Assembly: GCF_000721605.1 (NCBI RefSeq)
Contig: NZ_JOIZ01000016.1
Span: 186,001 to 250,000 of the forward strand
Length of the DNA: 64,000 nt
From: Streptomyces sp. NRRL S-37
Lineage (GTDB): Bacteria; Actinomycetota; Actinomycetes; Streptomycetales; Streptomycetaceae
Direction of reading: 5' to 3'
Part shown: in pieces, positions 25,878 through 34,628 of the stretch
How the letters are laid out: every line of letters begins with the position of its first letter
How positions within the stretch are numbered: the first letter of the stretch is position 1
Translations under genes and position numbers: made by a program
The notes under the pieces: generated by a model
What the model saw: the letters and a program-made list of their open reading frames with translations, nothing else
Databases searched by the model: none
Told to the model about the DNA's origin: nothing

Positions 25878-26927
25878 GTGGCGGACGGCAGACGGCGGGC
25901 GTTCATCGGGTCGTTCACGGCGGCGGGAGGCCCCGGCATCGTCACCGCGGCCATCACCCCCGGCAGCGGCGCGCTGACCGTCCTGAGCACCGTGGACGTC
26001 GTACCCGACCCGTCCTACCTGGCCCTGTCGCCCGACGGCCGCATGCTGTACGCGGTCAGCGAGACGGCCGACGGTTCCGTGGCCGCGTTCCGCGTGACCG
26101 CGGACGGGCCGCGGCCGGCCGGACGCCAGGTGCGGGTGGACGGCAGCGGGCCGACCCACCTCAGCCTCTTCGCCGGACACGTCCTCACCGCGAACTACGG
26201 CTCCGGCAGCGTCAGCGTCGTCCCCGTCCGCCCGGACGGCGGCCTCGCACCGGTGTCCGGGGTGCTCCGGCACAGCGGCTCCGGCCCTCACCCGCAGCGC
26301 CAGCAGGGCCCGCACGCCCACCAGGTGCAGCCCGACCCGAGCGGCCGCTGGGCGGTCGGCGTCGACCTCGGCACGGACTCGGTACGGGTCTGCACCCTGG
26401 CCGGCGGCGTGCTCGCACCGCACCGGGAGATCGCCCTGCGCCCCGGCTCGGGCCCGCGGCACCTGGCCTTCCACCCGGACGGGGCGTACGCGTACGTCCT
26501 CAACGAGCTCAGCCCGACCCTCGTCGTCTGCCGCTGGGACGCCGCCGGCGGCGCGCTCAGACCGCTCGCCGAGATCCCGGTCCTGCCCGGCGCCCCGGCC
26601 GGCGACGCCTATCCGTCCGGGGTGGCCGTCTCGCCCGACGGCCGCTTCGTGTGGACCGCGACCCGCGGCGAGGACGTCCTGTCGGTGTTCGCGGTCGAGG
26701 GGGAGGGGACGGCGCTGACCCTGCTCACCACCGTCCCCTGCGGCGGTCACTGGCCCCGCGCGATCACCGTCTCCGACGGCGTCCTGTACGTCGCCAACGA
26801 ACGCTCCGGGGACGTGACCTGGTTCGCGCTCGACCCGGACACGGGAGTGCCGCGGCGCGCCGGCTCGGTCCCGGTACCCGCGGCGTCCTGCGTGGTCACC
26901 GGCCGGCCGGAGCCCGAGGGGACATGA
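25878..26927 (+). CDS. Seven-bladed beta-propeller lactonase-like protein
   Basis: A 349-residue cytoplasmic propeller related to YbhE/Pgl 6-phosphogluconolactonase. Repeating blades show the pattern LALSPDGRMLYAVSE, LAFHPDGAYAYVLNE and VAVSPDGRFVWTATR, with GPTHLS and GPRHLAF turns. The HPQRQQGPHAHQVQ segment sits where the family carries its active-site His/Glu loop. Hydrolysis of 6-phosphogluconolactone or a related lactone is likely, not proven. GTG start with GAGAGGGG upstream. The next gene is convergent, separated by a long palindromic terminator. Confidence 0.82.
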   Translation: MADGRRRAFIGSFTAAGGPGIVTAAITPGSGALTVLSTVDVVPDPSYLALSPDGRMLYAVSETADGSVAAFRVTADGPRPAGRQVRVDGSGPTHLSLFAGHVLTANYGSGSVSVVPVRPDGGLAPVSGVLRHSGSGPHPQRQQGPHAHQVQPDPSGRWAVGVDLGTDSVRVCTLAGGVLAPHREIALRPGSGPRHLAFHPDGAYAYVLNELSPTLVVCRWDAAGGALRPLAEIPVLPGAPAGDAYPSGVAVSPDGRFVWTATRGEDVLSVFAVEGEGTALTLLTTVPCGGHWPRAITVSDGVLYVANERSGDVTWFALDPDTGVPRRAGSVPVPAASCVVTGRPEPEGT

Positions 26928-26928
26928 C

Positions 26929-26964
26929 GAAGGGCCCGCTCCACGTACGTGGAGCGGGCCCTTC
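26929..26964. terminator. Perfect 36-bp palindromic terminator
   Basis: GAAGGGCCCGCTCCACGT is followed at once by its exact reverse complement, so the 36 bases are a perfect palindrome. It begins two bases after the lactonase stop and ends 27 bases before the convergent CbiX-like stop. A bidirectional terminator for both genes is the simple reading. Confidence 0.85.
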
Positions 26965-26991
26965 CGGCGTCGTGCGGGAGAGCCGGCCGGG

Positions 26992-27915
26992 TCAGTGGGC
27001 CGGGGTGTTCTGCGCCTGCTGCGGGGCGATGCCCAGCGCGGTCGTGTACTTGGCCAGTGCCAGCTTGCCGATCGCCGGGTACGGGCCGAGCGCCTCGGCG
27101 GCGGAGCACTCCGCCTCCTTCGCGGCCTCCTCGATCAGGCCGGCGTCGATCTCCGGGCCGATCAGGTACGGCGCGAGCGCCAGCTGCTGCGAGCCGGAGC
27201 CACGGAGCTGCTCGGCCACGGAGGCGATGGAACCCTCCTGGTCCAGGGCCGCCGCCATCACCGGCACGGCGAGGCGCGCGGCGAGCAGCATGCCGGTGAT
27301 CCCGGCCGCCTGCACGGCCTCGTCACCGCCCACGGAGGCCAGGATGATGCCGTCCGCCGCGGTCGCCACGGTGAACAGGCGGGCACGGTCGGCGCGGGCC
27401 AGACCGGCCTCGGAGAGCCGCACGTGCAGCGCCTCGGCGAGCAGCGGGTGCGGGCCCAGCACATCGGTCAGCTCGGCGGCGACACGGCTGTCCATCACGG
27501 CCTGGCGGATCTGGCGCAGCAGCGAGCTGTCCGGGCCGGCGAGCAGCGGCACGACGACGGCGACGGGGCCGTCGGGCTCCTTGACGTCCATGCCGGCGTC
27601 GCGGGCCTGCTCGAAGCGGGCGGTGCGCTCCTCGGCCGCGTACGCGAGGACGGACCGCAGCGTCGGGAATTCCTCGTCGTCACCGTCGAGGTAGCCGATC
27701 CGGGCGTCCAGACCGGGCAGCTCGGAACGGGCGATGCTCACGACCTCGTCGGCGAGCGAGCGGGTGGCACTACTGGGCGCACCCGGCACGGCGAGGACGA
27801 GCGCGGGCGCGTCCTCGGGAGCCACCAGCGGCTCGGGACGGCGGTGCCGCCCCGGCTGACGGGGGCGCGGCATTCGTACTGGCAGGCCGGACGCGGGCCC
27901 AGTGGGGGTGCTCAT
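26992..27915 (-). CDS. CbiX/sirohydrochlorin chelatase family protein, active-site His missing
   Basis: A 307-residue protein with two chelatase-like halves. The N-terminal 35 residues are Pro/Arg rich (VRMPRPRQPGRHRRPE). The first half then reads ALVLAVPGAPSSATRSLADEV, where CbiX/SirB enzymes have an HGS motif with the metal-binding His; here it is PGA. The second conserved site (VVVPLLAGPDSSLL) and the end (LALAPYLIGPEIDAG) keep the fold pattern but also lack His. It may be a non-catalytic relative or use other residues. No siroheme or nitrite reductase genes are adjacent. ATG start; upstream purines are modest. Confidence 0.72.
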   Translation of the reverse strand: MSTPTGPASGLPVRMPRPRQPGRHRRPEPLVAPEDAPALVLAVPGAPSSATRSLADEVVSIARSELPGLDARIGYLDGDDEEFPTLRSVLAYAAEERTARFEQARDAGMDVKEPDGPVAVVVPLLAGPDSSLLRQIRQAVMDSRVAAELTDVLGPHPLLAEALHVRLSEAGLARADRARLFTVATAADGIILASVGGDEAVQAAGITGMLLAARLAVPVMAAALDQEGSIASVAEQLRGSGSQQLALAPYLIGPEIDAGLIEEAAKEAECSAAEALGPYPAIGKLALAKYTTALGIAPQQAQNTPAH

Positions 27916-27999
27916 GTTGCCGCATGTTAGTGGTTTCCCGGGCTCCTCTGTTCGGGGAGGGTGCGGGTGAGCGGTATCCGTCCGGTTTTGTCTGATGAG

Positions 28000-29007
28000 T
28001 TACGTACGGACGTCGGCCGCGCGGGTGACGTCCTCACCTGCCGGACCCGTCGCACACAGCAGCTTCTCGTCGCCCGGGAGGGTGAACGAGCCGGCGGCGA
28101 GGTCCTCCGCGATGCGGACCGCCCCGTGCAGGGGATCCCCTTCGGCCGTGATCCGCCGCACCCCCGGCAGCCGCTCGGCCAGCTCCTCGTCCAGGGGTCC
28201 GAGCAGCACGGCACCCATCCGGAACAGGCCACCGGTGAGACCGACCACCCGCTCGCCCGCCGCCGGGCACACGGCCGCGGCGGAGCCGGCCATGTGCCGG
28301 GCCGCGGCCCGCAGCACCGCCACGGCGACGGGGTCGCCGTCGGCCGCGCACGCGCCCACCCGGGGCGCGAAGGAGGCGAGCACGGCCGGCCGGTCGGTCC
28401 GCGGATACAGCCGCCCGGGCAGTCCGGCCGCCGGACCGAACAGGTCCTCGGCGCTCGCCAGCAGCCGCGCGGAGCCGCCCTCCCGCCCGTCGTGCGCGCG
28501 CAGTGCCGCCTCGAGACCGGCTCTTCCGATCCAGGCGCCGCCACCGCAGTCGCCCAGCAGGTGCCCCCAGCCGTCCGCCCGGCGCCAGCCGGTCAGATCG
28601 GTGCCGACCGCGATCACCCCCGTACCGGCGGCGATCACGGCACCGGGCCGCGCCCCGAGGGCACCGACGTACGCGGTGACGGCGTCGGCGGCCAGCACCA
28701 CCCGCCGCACCCCCAGTGCACGGCCGAGCGCCCCCGGCAGCTCCGCGCGCAGCGCGTCCCCCAGACTGGCCAGTCCCGCGGCCCCGACGACGGCCGCCTC
28801 CAGCCCCTCGACCCCGGCCTCCGCGCACAGGGACCGCGCCATCGGGACCAGCTGCTCCATGAGGTGCCCCGGGTCGATGCCCCGCGCCCCCGTCCGTACC
28901 GGTTCCCCGGAGGCGCCCCGGGCCAGTGGCCCGCGCCCGGCGGCCCCGACGGCGACCCGCAGGCCGGAGCCCCCGGAGTCCACGGCGAGGAAACCGGGCC
29001 CGGTCAC
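28000..29007 (-). CDS. BadF/BcrA-type ATPase, N-acetylglucosamine-kinase-like
   Basis: A 335-residue sugar-kinase-fold protein. The phosphate-1 loop [10 protein letters not shown] is at the N-terminus, an inner loop [14 protein letters not shown] and the adenosine-binding segment [12 protein letters not shown] follow, and [22 protein letters not shown] matches the N-acetylglucosamine kinase pattern. It should phosphorylate an amino sugar from cell wall or chitin recycling. The GTG start overlaps the stop of the uracil-DNA glycosylase gene (GTGA), so the two are translationally coupled. The longer frame to 29181 lies inside ung and is discarded. Confidence 0.82.
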   Translation of the reverse strand: MTGPGFLAVDSGGSGLRVAVGAAGRGPLARGASGEPVRTGARGIDPGHLMEQLVPMARSLCAEAGVEGLEAAVVGAAGLASLGDALRAELPGALGRALGVRRVVLAADAVTAYVGALGARPGAVIAAGTGVIAVGTDLTGWRRADGWGHLLGDCGGGAWIGRAGLEAALRAHDGREGGSARLLASAEDLFGPAAGLPGRLYPRTDRPAVLASFAPRVGACAADGDPVAVAVLRAAARHMAGSAAAVCPAAGERVVGLTGGLFRMGAVLLGPLDEELAERLPGVRRITAEGDPLHGAVRIAEDLAAGSFTLPGDEKLLCATGPAGEDVTRAADVRT

Positions 29008-29690
29008 GGCAGGCGCCAGTCCACCGGTTGGCCGCCCTGGCGGATCAGCAGGTCGTTGGCCCGGCTGAACGGGCGGGAGCCGAAGAAGCCGTAGTCGGCC
29101 GACCTCGGCGACGGGTGGGCCGACTCCACCACGGGCAGATCGCCCAGCATCGGACGGCAGTTGCGGGCGTCCCGCCCCCACAGGATGGAGACCAGGGGCT
29201 TGCCCCGGCCGGCCAGCGCCCGTATCGCCTGCTCGGTGACCTCCTCCCAGCCCTTGTCACGGTGATTGCCCGGCTTGCGCGGGGCCGTCGTCAGCGCCCT
29301 GTTCAGCAGCAGTACACCTTGCTTGGTCCACGGCGTGAGGTCGCCGTTCGACGGCTGGGGCAGACCCAGGTCGGTGTTCAGCTCCCGGAAGATGTTGATG
29401 AGGCTGCCCGGCAGCGGCCGCACCTCGGGCGCGACCGAGAACGACAGTCCCACCGCGTGCCCCGGGGTGGGGTACGGGTCCTGCCCGACGATCAGAACGC
29501 GTACCTCGTCGAAGGGCTGCTGGAAGGCGCGCAGGACGTTCGCCCCGGCCGGGAGATAGGTGCGTCCCGCGGCGATCTCCGCGCGCAGGAAGTCCCCCAT
29601 CCCGGCGATCCGTTCGGCCACCGGCTCCAGGGCCTTCGCCCAGCCCGCTTCGACGATTTCATTCAAGGGTCGTGGTGCCACGGGCGTCAC
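29004..29690 (-). CDS. ung: Uracil-DNA glycosylase, family 1
   Basis: A 228-residue base-excision repair enzyme that removes uracil from DNA. The water-activating loop [17 protein letters not shown] (catalytic Asp71), the uracil-specificity segment LLLNRALTT and the DNA-intercalation loop HPSPRS are all present, at normal length. It differs from E. coli Ung at the residues after GQDPY, as actinobacterial paralogues do. GTG start (MTPVAPRP); the ribosome site is weak. The downstream sugar-kinase-like gene overlaps its stop by four bases, an odd functional pairing. Confidence 0.93.
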   Translation of the reverse strand: MTPVAPRPLNEIVEAGWAKALEPVAERIAGMGDFLRAEIAAGRTYLPAGANVLRAFQQPFDEVRVLIVGQDPYPTPGHAVGLSFSVAPEVRPLPGSLINIFRELNTDLGLPQPSNGDLTPWTKQGVLLLNRALTTAPRKPGNHRDKGWEEVTEQAIRALAGRGKPLVSILWGRDARNCRPMLGDLPVVESAHPSPRSADYGFFGSRPFSRANDLLIRQGGQPVDWRLP

Positions 29691-29763
29691 CTTACTGCCG
29701 CGACGGCGGCGGAGATCAACCAGTGGCCAGGACCGGACGGGATCCTCATGAGGCTCACGCGGT

Positions 29764-30849
29764 TCACGCGACGACCGCCGCCCGTACGCACAGCACGTCC
29801 GGCAGATGTGCCGCCAACTGCCGCCAGCTGTCGCCGTCGTCGGCGGACGCGTACACCTCGCCGTTGCGGTTGCCGAAGTAGACGCCCGCCGGGTCCGCGC
29901 CGTCGTGGCACATCGCGTCGCGCAGCACCGTGCCGTAGTGGTCCTCCCGCGGCAGCCCCGCCGTCAGCGGCTCCCAGCTCCTGCCCGCGTCCGCCGTCCG
30001 GAAGACCCGGCAGCGCCGGCCGGCCGGCACCCGGTCGGAGTCGGCGTTGATCGGGAACACGTACGCGGTGCCGGCGCGACGGGGATGGGCCACCACCGCG
30101 AAGCCGAACGTCGACGGCAGGCCCTCGCCGATGTCCGTCCAGCTCCCGCCCGCGTCGTCGCTGCGGTAGACCCCCCAGTGGTTCTGCAGGTACAGCCGGT
30201 CCGGGTCCGCCGCGTCCCGGGCGACCTTGTGCACGCACTGCCCGAACTCCGGGTTCGGGTCCGGCAGGAACACCGCGGACACCCCGGAGTTGGACGGGGC
30301 CCAGCTCGCGCCGCCGTCCAGGGTGCGGAACACGCCCGCCGTGGAGACGGCCACCGTCACGGCGCGCGGATCACGCGCGTCGGTCAGCACGGTGTGCAGG
30401 CCCTCACCACCGCCGCCCGGAACCCACTTCGCCCGCGTGGGGTGTTCCCACAGCGGCCGGACCAGTTCGAAGGTCTCCCCGCGGTCCTCCGAGCGGTACA
30501 GCGCGGCCGGTTCCGTCCCCGCGTACACCACGTCCGGTTCGGCCTCGGAGGGGTGCAGCTGCCAGACCCGCTCCAGCGAAGCCCCCGTGTCCTTGGGGAA
30601 CCTGACGGCGGGCCGGGCCGGTTCGGTCCAGCTGCGGCCCAGGTCGTCGGAGTGGAACACCGAGGGGCCCCAGTGCGCGCTGTCCCCGCCGACCAGCAGC
30701 CGCGGACTCGCGCCACGGGTGTCGACGGCGATCGAGTACACGGCCTGCGCGTTGAAGTAGGGACTCTCGTCGAACTCCCAGGCGTCACCTCGCCGGCGCC
30801 CGATGAACAGGCCCTTGCGGGTGCCCACGGCGAGCAGTACCTCGGTCAT
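29764..30849 (-). CDS. BNR/sialidase-like beta-propeller protein
   Basis: A 361-residue propeller with repeated Asp-box (SxDxGxTW-like) motifs: [45 protein letters not shown] and ASADDGDSW. There is no signal peptide, so it is probably cytoplasmic. The repeats give the fold (as in sialidases and VPS10 proteins) but no glycosidase active site is evident; relatives are annotated only as exo-alpha-sialidase-like. The ATG start has GGAGGTGG upstream, a near-perfect ribosome site. It is not tightly linked to its neighbours. Function unknown. Confidence 0.78.
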   Translation of the reverse strand: MTEVLLAVGTRKGLFIGRRRGDAWEFDESPYFNAQAVYSIAVDTRGASPRLLVGGDSAHWGPSVFHSDDLGRSWTEPARPAVRFPKDTGASLERVWQLHPSEAEPDVVYAGTEPAALYRSEDRGETFELVRPLWEHPTRAKWVPGGGGEGLHTVLTDARDPRAVTVAVSTAGVFRTLDGGASWAPSNSGVSAVFLPDPNPEFGQCVHKVARDAADPDRLYLQNHWGVYRSDDAGGSWTDIGEGLPSTFGFAVVAHPRRAGTAYVFPINADSDRVPAGRRCRVFRTADAGRSWEPLTAGLPREDHYGTVLRDAMCHDGADPAGVYFGNRNGEVYASADDGDSWRQLAAHLPDVLCVRAAVVA

Positions 30850-31009
30850 GCCGACCACCTCCGCGACGTCTTCGTCGACGCCCTCGATCCAGGACACCGG
30901 CCAGTCTGCACCCCACCACTGACAGTCACCCCCGGACCGGCGTCGCCGCAGGTCGGAGCCTGTGCGGACGGGGACGGGGATGCCCGTGCGCGGTGGCCGG
31001 ACGACGGGG

Positions 31010-32689
31010 TCAGCCGCCGTCCGGCAGTGCGCGGCCGAGGATCGCGTCCAGGCCGGCCGTCGTGGGCAGGGTGCCGAAGGCGTGCCCCCAGTCGCCGCCC
31101 AGCCGCGTCGCGCAGAAGGCGTCGGCGACGGCGGGCGGGGCGTGCCGGACGAGGAGGGAGCCCTGGAGGGCCAGGGCCATCCGCTCCACCAGCCGCCGGG
31201 CGCCCGCCTGCGACCCCTCGGCCAGCCGGTCCTTCAGCCCGGCCACGGCCGCGTCCAGCCGGGCGTCCGCCCCGCGCGTCAGGGCGAGTTCGTCGAACAG
31301 CGCCTGCGCGGTGGCCGGGTCCCGGCCGAGCGCCCGCAGCACGTCGAGGGCGTTGACGTTCCCCGAGCCCTCCCAGATCGACAGCAGCGGGGCCTCGCGG
31401 TAGTGCCGGGGCATCCCGGACTCCTCGACGTAGCCGTTGCCGCCCAGGCACTCCAGGGCCTCGGCGGTGAAGGCCGGGCCCCGCTTGGTGACCCAGTACT
31501 TCCCGACCGCCGTCGCGATCCGGCGGAACGCGGCCTCCCCGGCGTCCCCGCGCACCGCGCGGTCGGCCGCTCCGGCCAGGCGCAGGGTGAGCGTCGTGGC
31601 GGCCTCGGACTCCAGTGCCAGGTCGGCCAGCACGTTGCGCATCAGCGGCTGGTCCACCAGCCGCGCCCCGAACGTGCTGCGGTGCCGCACGTGGTGGCCG
31701 GCCTCGACGAGCGTCTTGCGCATCAGCGCCGCCGACATCATCACGCAGTCCAGCCGGGTGCAGTTGACCATCTCGATGATGGTCTTCACACCCTGCCCCT
31801 CCGGGCCGACCAGCCAGGCGACGGTCCCGTCGAACTCGGGCTCGGAGGAGGCGTTGGAACGGTTGCCCAGTTTGTCCTTCAGCCGCTGGATGCGGAAGCT
31901 GTTGCGGGTGCCGTCGGGCAGCACGCGCGGCACCAGGAAGCACGACAGCCCGCCCGGGGCCTGCGCCAGCACCAGGAACACGTCGCACATCGGCGCCGAC
32001 GTGAACCACTTGTGGCCGCGCAGGGTGTACACGCCCGGCTCGGCGGTCGGAGCGGCCGACGTGGTGTTCGTACGGACGTCGGAGCCGCCCTGCTTCTCGG
32101 TCATCCCCATGCCGGCCAGCAGGCCGCGCTTCCCGGCCGGCACGCCGAGGTCCGGCTCGTACTCCCGGCTGGTCAGCCCCGGCTCGTACACCGCCGCCAG
32201 CTCCGGCTGCCGGCGCAGGGCGGGCACCGCCGCGTACGTCATGGACGTCGGGCAGCCGTGCCCCGCCTCGGTGTGCCCCCACGCGAGTCCCTTGGCGGTA
32301 CGGACGACATGGGCGCCGGACCGGTCGTCCGCCCAGGGCGCGGCGGCCAGCCCCTCGGCGACGGCCGCGCGCATCAGGTGGTGCCAGCTCGGGTGGAACT
32401 CCACCTCGTCGACACGGTGCCCGTACCGGTCGTGGGTGCGCAGGACGGGCCCGTGGCGGTTGGCCTGATCGCTCCACTCCTGCACCTGCGCGCTGCCGGC
32501 CAGCCTGCCGGCCCGGCGCAGTTCCTCCTCGGCCCAGCCGGCGCCCTCCCGCCGCAGCCCCTCCAGCAGGGCGATGTCGTCGGAGGCGTCGTAAGGGGCC
32601 AGGGGAGGGGGCTGATTGGTGACGTCGTGGGTGGCGCCGCCGGGTGCGCCGGAGTCCTGCTGCCGCTCATCCGCGAGTGTGGGGGCCAT
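31010..32689 (-). CDS. AidB-type acyl-CoA dehydrogenase family flavoprotein
   Basis: A 559-residue FAD protein of the AidB branch. Recognisable parts are CPTSMTYAAVPALR, GMTEKQGGSDVRTN (flavin-binding loop), GHKWFTSAPMCDVFLVLAQ, and IWEGSGNVNALDVLRAL near the C-terminus, where the Glu corresponds to the catalytic or flavin-near position. AidB proteins bind DNA and respond to alkylation in E. coli; in actinomycetes they are often plain acyl-CoA dehydrogenases, so the substrate is open. Divergent from the PaaX-like regulator with an inverted repeat between them. ATG start just inside that regulatory region. Confidence 0.87.
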   Translation of the reverse strand: MAPTLADERQQDSGAPGGATHDVTNQPPPLAPYDASDDIALLEGLRREGAGWAEEELRRAGRLAGSAQVQEWSDQANRHGPVLRTHDRYGHRVDEVEFHPSWHHLMRAAVAEGLAAAPWADDRSGAHVVRTAKGLAWGHTEAGHGCPTSMTYAAVPALRRQPELAAVYEPGLTSREYEPDLGVPAGKRGLLAGMGMTEKQGGSDVRTNTTSAAPTAEPGVYTLRGHKWFTSAPMCDVFLVLAQAPGGLSCFLVPRVLPDGTRNSFRIQRLKDKLGNRSNASSEPEFDGTVAWLVGPEGQGVKTIIEMVNCTRLDCVMMSAALMRKTLVEAGHHVRHRSTFGARLVDQPLMRNVLADLALESEAATTLTLRLAGAADRAVRGDAGEAAFRRIATAVGKYWVTKRGPAFTAEALECLGGNGYVEESGMPRHYREAPLLSIWEGSGNVNALDVLRALGRDPATAQALFDELALTRGADARLDAAVAGLKDRLAEGSQAGARRLVERMALALQGSLLVRHAPPAVADAFCATRLGGDWGHAFGTLPTTAGLDAILGRALPDGG

Positions 32690-32697
32690 GACCCGAG

Positions 32698-32735
32698 TGT
32701 TGCACTATCAATACAGTCGCAGCAATCATGCAACA
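32698..32735. promoter_or_regulatory. Inverted repeat between aidB-like and paaX-like genes
   Basis: TGTTGCA (32698-32704) and TGCAACA (32729-32735) are perfect inverted arms with 24 bases between. Read inward both arms continue as TGTTGCAnnAT. The region is AT-rich and covers the whole divergent promoter, so binding by the adjacent PaaX-like regulator would affect both genes. Confidence 0.55.
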
Positions 32736-32761
32736 TGATCGACGTCGTAGAGTACGGCCCC

Positions 32762-33520
32762 ATGCGGAGGAACGACCCGGCTCCACCGGACGACCCCCGG
32801 CCGCGCCCGCTGTCCGCGCGGTCGGTCGTGCTGAGCCTGCTGCTCGGTACGCACCCTCCGGAGCTGTCGGCGAGGGAGCTCGGGCGGCTGGTGGAGGGCT
32901 TCGACGTCGGCGGGTCCACGCTCCGCGCGGCGCTCAGCAGGATGGTCGCCGCCGGTGACCTGCGGCGCACGGACACCGGCTACCGGCTCAGCGAACGGCT
33001 GCTCGAACGCCAGCGCCGCCAGGACGAGTCCGTGGAACCGCGCACACGCGCGTGGGACGGCGACTGGGAACTGGTGGTGATCACCGCGACGGGCCGGGGG
33101 CCCGCCGAACGCGCGGACCTGCGCACCCGGCTGGCGGCCCTCCGGCTCGCCGAACTCCGTGAGGGCGTGTGGCTGCGTCCCGCCAATCTGGAGCGCGGCC
33201 TGCCCGCCGCTCTCGACGAGGTGGCCGAACGCTGTACGGCCCGCCCCGGCCGGCCCGCCCGTGAGCTCGCCGCGCGTCTGTGGCCGCTGGACACCTGGTC
33301 CGGTACGGCCCGCGCGCTCCTCGGCCACATCGACCGCGCCGCTCGCCCCGCCGAGCGGCTCACCGCGTTCGCCGCCGTCGTGCGCCATCTGCTCGCCGAC
33401 CCCGTCCTGCCCCCCGCCCTGCTGCCCGCCGGCTGGCCGGGCGACGCGCTGCGGTCCGCCTACGGGGAGTACCGGCGGGAGCTGACGGGGGAGGTGCGTT
33501 CCCGCGTGGGAGGCGCGTGA
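32762..33520 (+). CDS. PaaX-like transcriptional regulator
   Basis: A 252-residue regulator. The N-terminal winged helix (ARSVVLSLLLGTHPPELSAREL, VGGSTLRAALSRMVAAGDL, in parts) and the central WDGDWELVVI with flanking helices are typical of the PaaX family, which responds to phenylacetyl-CoA or other acyl-CoA ligands. Divergence from an acyl-CoA dehydrogenase-like gene fits that ligand type (inference). The start is ambiguous: ATG at 32762 (used) or ATG at 32735, nine codons earlier, which would overlap the operator arm; neither has a clear ribosome site. Confidence 0.8.
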   Translation: MRRNDPAPPDDPRPRPLSARSVVLSLLLGTHPPELSARELGRLVEGFDVGGSTLRAALSRMVAAGDLRRTDTGYRLSERLLERQRRQDESVEPRTRAWDGDWELVVITATGRGPAERADLRTRLAALRLAELREGVWLRPANLERGLPAALDEVAERCTARPGRPARELAARLWPLDTWSGTARALLGHIDRAARPAERLTAFAAVVRHLLADPVLPPALLPAGWPGDALRSAYGEYRRELTGEVRSRVGGA

Positions 33521-33592
33521 GGGCGTACAGGGGCCGGCCGGCCGTACGAGACGCCGCGCGGGACGCCTCGTACGGCCGCTGCCCGTGGGGGG

Positions 33593-34390
33593 TTACCGGT
33601 AGGTGATGTCGGACGAGGAGTACTTGCAGTACGTGCCGTCGGCGCCCGAGCCGTTGCTGCTCGGCTCGTCACCGTCGTCGTTGCCGATGTACTTCTGGCA
33701 GGGGACGATCTTCTTGCTGCTGTCCCCGATGATCGTGATGTTCCGCAGGGTCGCGCTGTCGCCGTAGTTGGTGTTGATGCCGGCGAGCCTGCTGCCCTTC
33801 CAGTTCACCTCGATGGTGTTGAGGTTGATCGTCCGCTTGTACTGCTTGGAGCAGTTGCCGCAGGAGCGGACGAAGGTGCCGAAGTTCTTGACCGCGAAGT
33901 TCGACACGTTCAGCGTTCCGGCGCCGTTGAACTGGAACACCTTGTCGCTGGCTTCCTTGGCGCCGCCGCCGCTGACGGTGTAGACCGACCCCGACGACGT
34001 GCCCTTGAACGTGGCGGCGTCCTCGCCGACGTCCTCCCACCAGACGTTCTGCAGCGTGCAGGAGCCCTTGCAGTGGATGCCGTCGGCCGCGGGGGCGCCC
34101 AGGATGACGTTCTTCAGGACCGCGCCGTTCGCCAGTTCCAGGATCGGGCCCTGGTCCTCGTCCTGACTGCCGGAGCCCAGGTCGCCGGTGCCGTACAGGC
34201 GCTTCATCCCGTAGTCCTTGGTGCCGGACACGGAGATGGTGGAGGAGACGCCCTGGCTGCCGTTGGCGGTCGGCCAGGTGGCGGCGCTCGCCGGGGAGGC
34301 GCCGGTGGTCATGACCATGCCAACAGAGAGACCCAGGGTGGCGAGTGCGCCCGTCAGTGCGCGGGCGCGTGGTCGTTTCGCGGAAGTCAT
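33593..34390 (-). CDS. Secreted pectate lyase, PL3 family
   Basis: A 265-residue exported enzyme. The signal peptide runs through ALATLGLSVGMVMTTGASPASA, given here as its core LGLSVGMVMTT, with cleavage expected after ASA (about residue 38). The mature part is a right-handed beta-helix lyase with Cys-rich segments (IHCKGSCTLQNVWWEDVGED, RSCGNCSKQYKR) and a C-terminal ADGTYCKYSSSDITYR. PL3 enzymes cleave polygalacturonate by calcium-dependent beta-elimination. The ATG start has AAGGA upstream; the longer frame has no signal sequence and is discarded. Together with the GH127 enzyme it points to plant cell-wall use. Confidence 0.9.
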   Translation of the reverse strand: MTSAKRPRARALTGALATLGLSVGMVMTTGASPASAATWPTANGSQGVSSTISVSGTKDYGMKRLYGTGDLGSGSQDEDQGPILELANGAVLKNVILGAPAADGIHCKGSCTLQNVWWEDVGEDAATFKGTSSGSVYTVSGGGAKEASDKVFQFNGAGTLNVSNFAVKNFGTFVRSCGNCSKQYKRTINLNTIEVNWKGSRLAGINTNYGDSATLRNITIIGDSSKKIVPCQKYIGNDDGDEPSSNGSGADGTYCKYSSSDITYR

Positions 34391-34565
34391 GTCGTTCCTT
34401 CTGTCGTGGTGTGGGGGTGTGGACCAAGTACGTGAACGACGTTCGTGATGGTGCGCGGCATGCCCGGTCCGTTGCCGTGAGCGGGTCACGCTGCTGAACG
34501 GGAAACGTATGGGGTAAGCGCTTTCTAGTCAACGCCCCGCGAGGGTCACATTCGGCCAGGAAAGA
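34391..34565 (-). promoter_or_regulatory. Pectate lyase upstream region with two palindromes
   Basis: GAACG-A-CGTTC lies at 34434-34444 and AAGCGCTT at 34516-34523 (within GTAAGCGCTTTC). The second resembles the core of LacI-family operators that control polysaccharide enzymes in Streptomyces. Neither is adjacent to a regulator gene, so the assignment is tentative. Confidence 0.4.
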
Positions 34566-34615
34566 CCGACGCCGACGGCTGGGGCGCGAGGAGCACCCCG
34601 AGCCGCCGGCGTCGG
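34566..34615 (-). terminator. Strong hairpin downstream of the OYE gene
   Basis: CCGACGCCGACGGCT and AGCCGCCGGCGTCGG pair over 15 positions with one G-U-type mismatch, around a 20-base loop. It starts 13 bases past the old-yellow-enzyme stop and probably ends that transcript before the pectate lyase promoter. Confidence 0.7.
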
Positions 34616-34628
34616 TGGCGGTACGGGC

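Noticed and set aside
34516..34523. AAGCGCTT upstream of pectate lyase and at 53829-53836 upstream of etfB as one shared regulon
   Set aside because: The 8-bp core is too short to be meaningful in GC-rich DNA and the flanks differ; kept only as a possible site at each gene.
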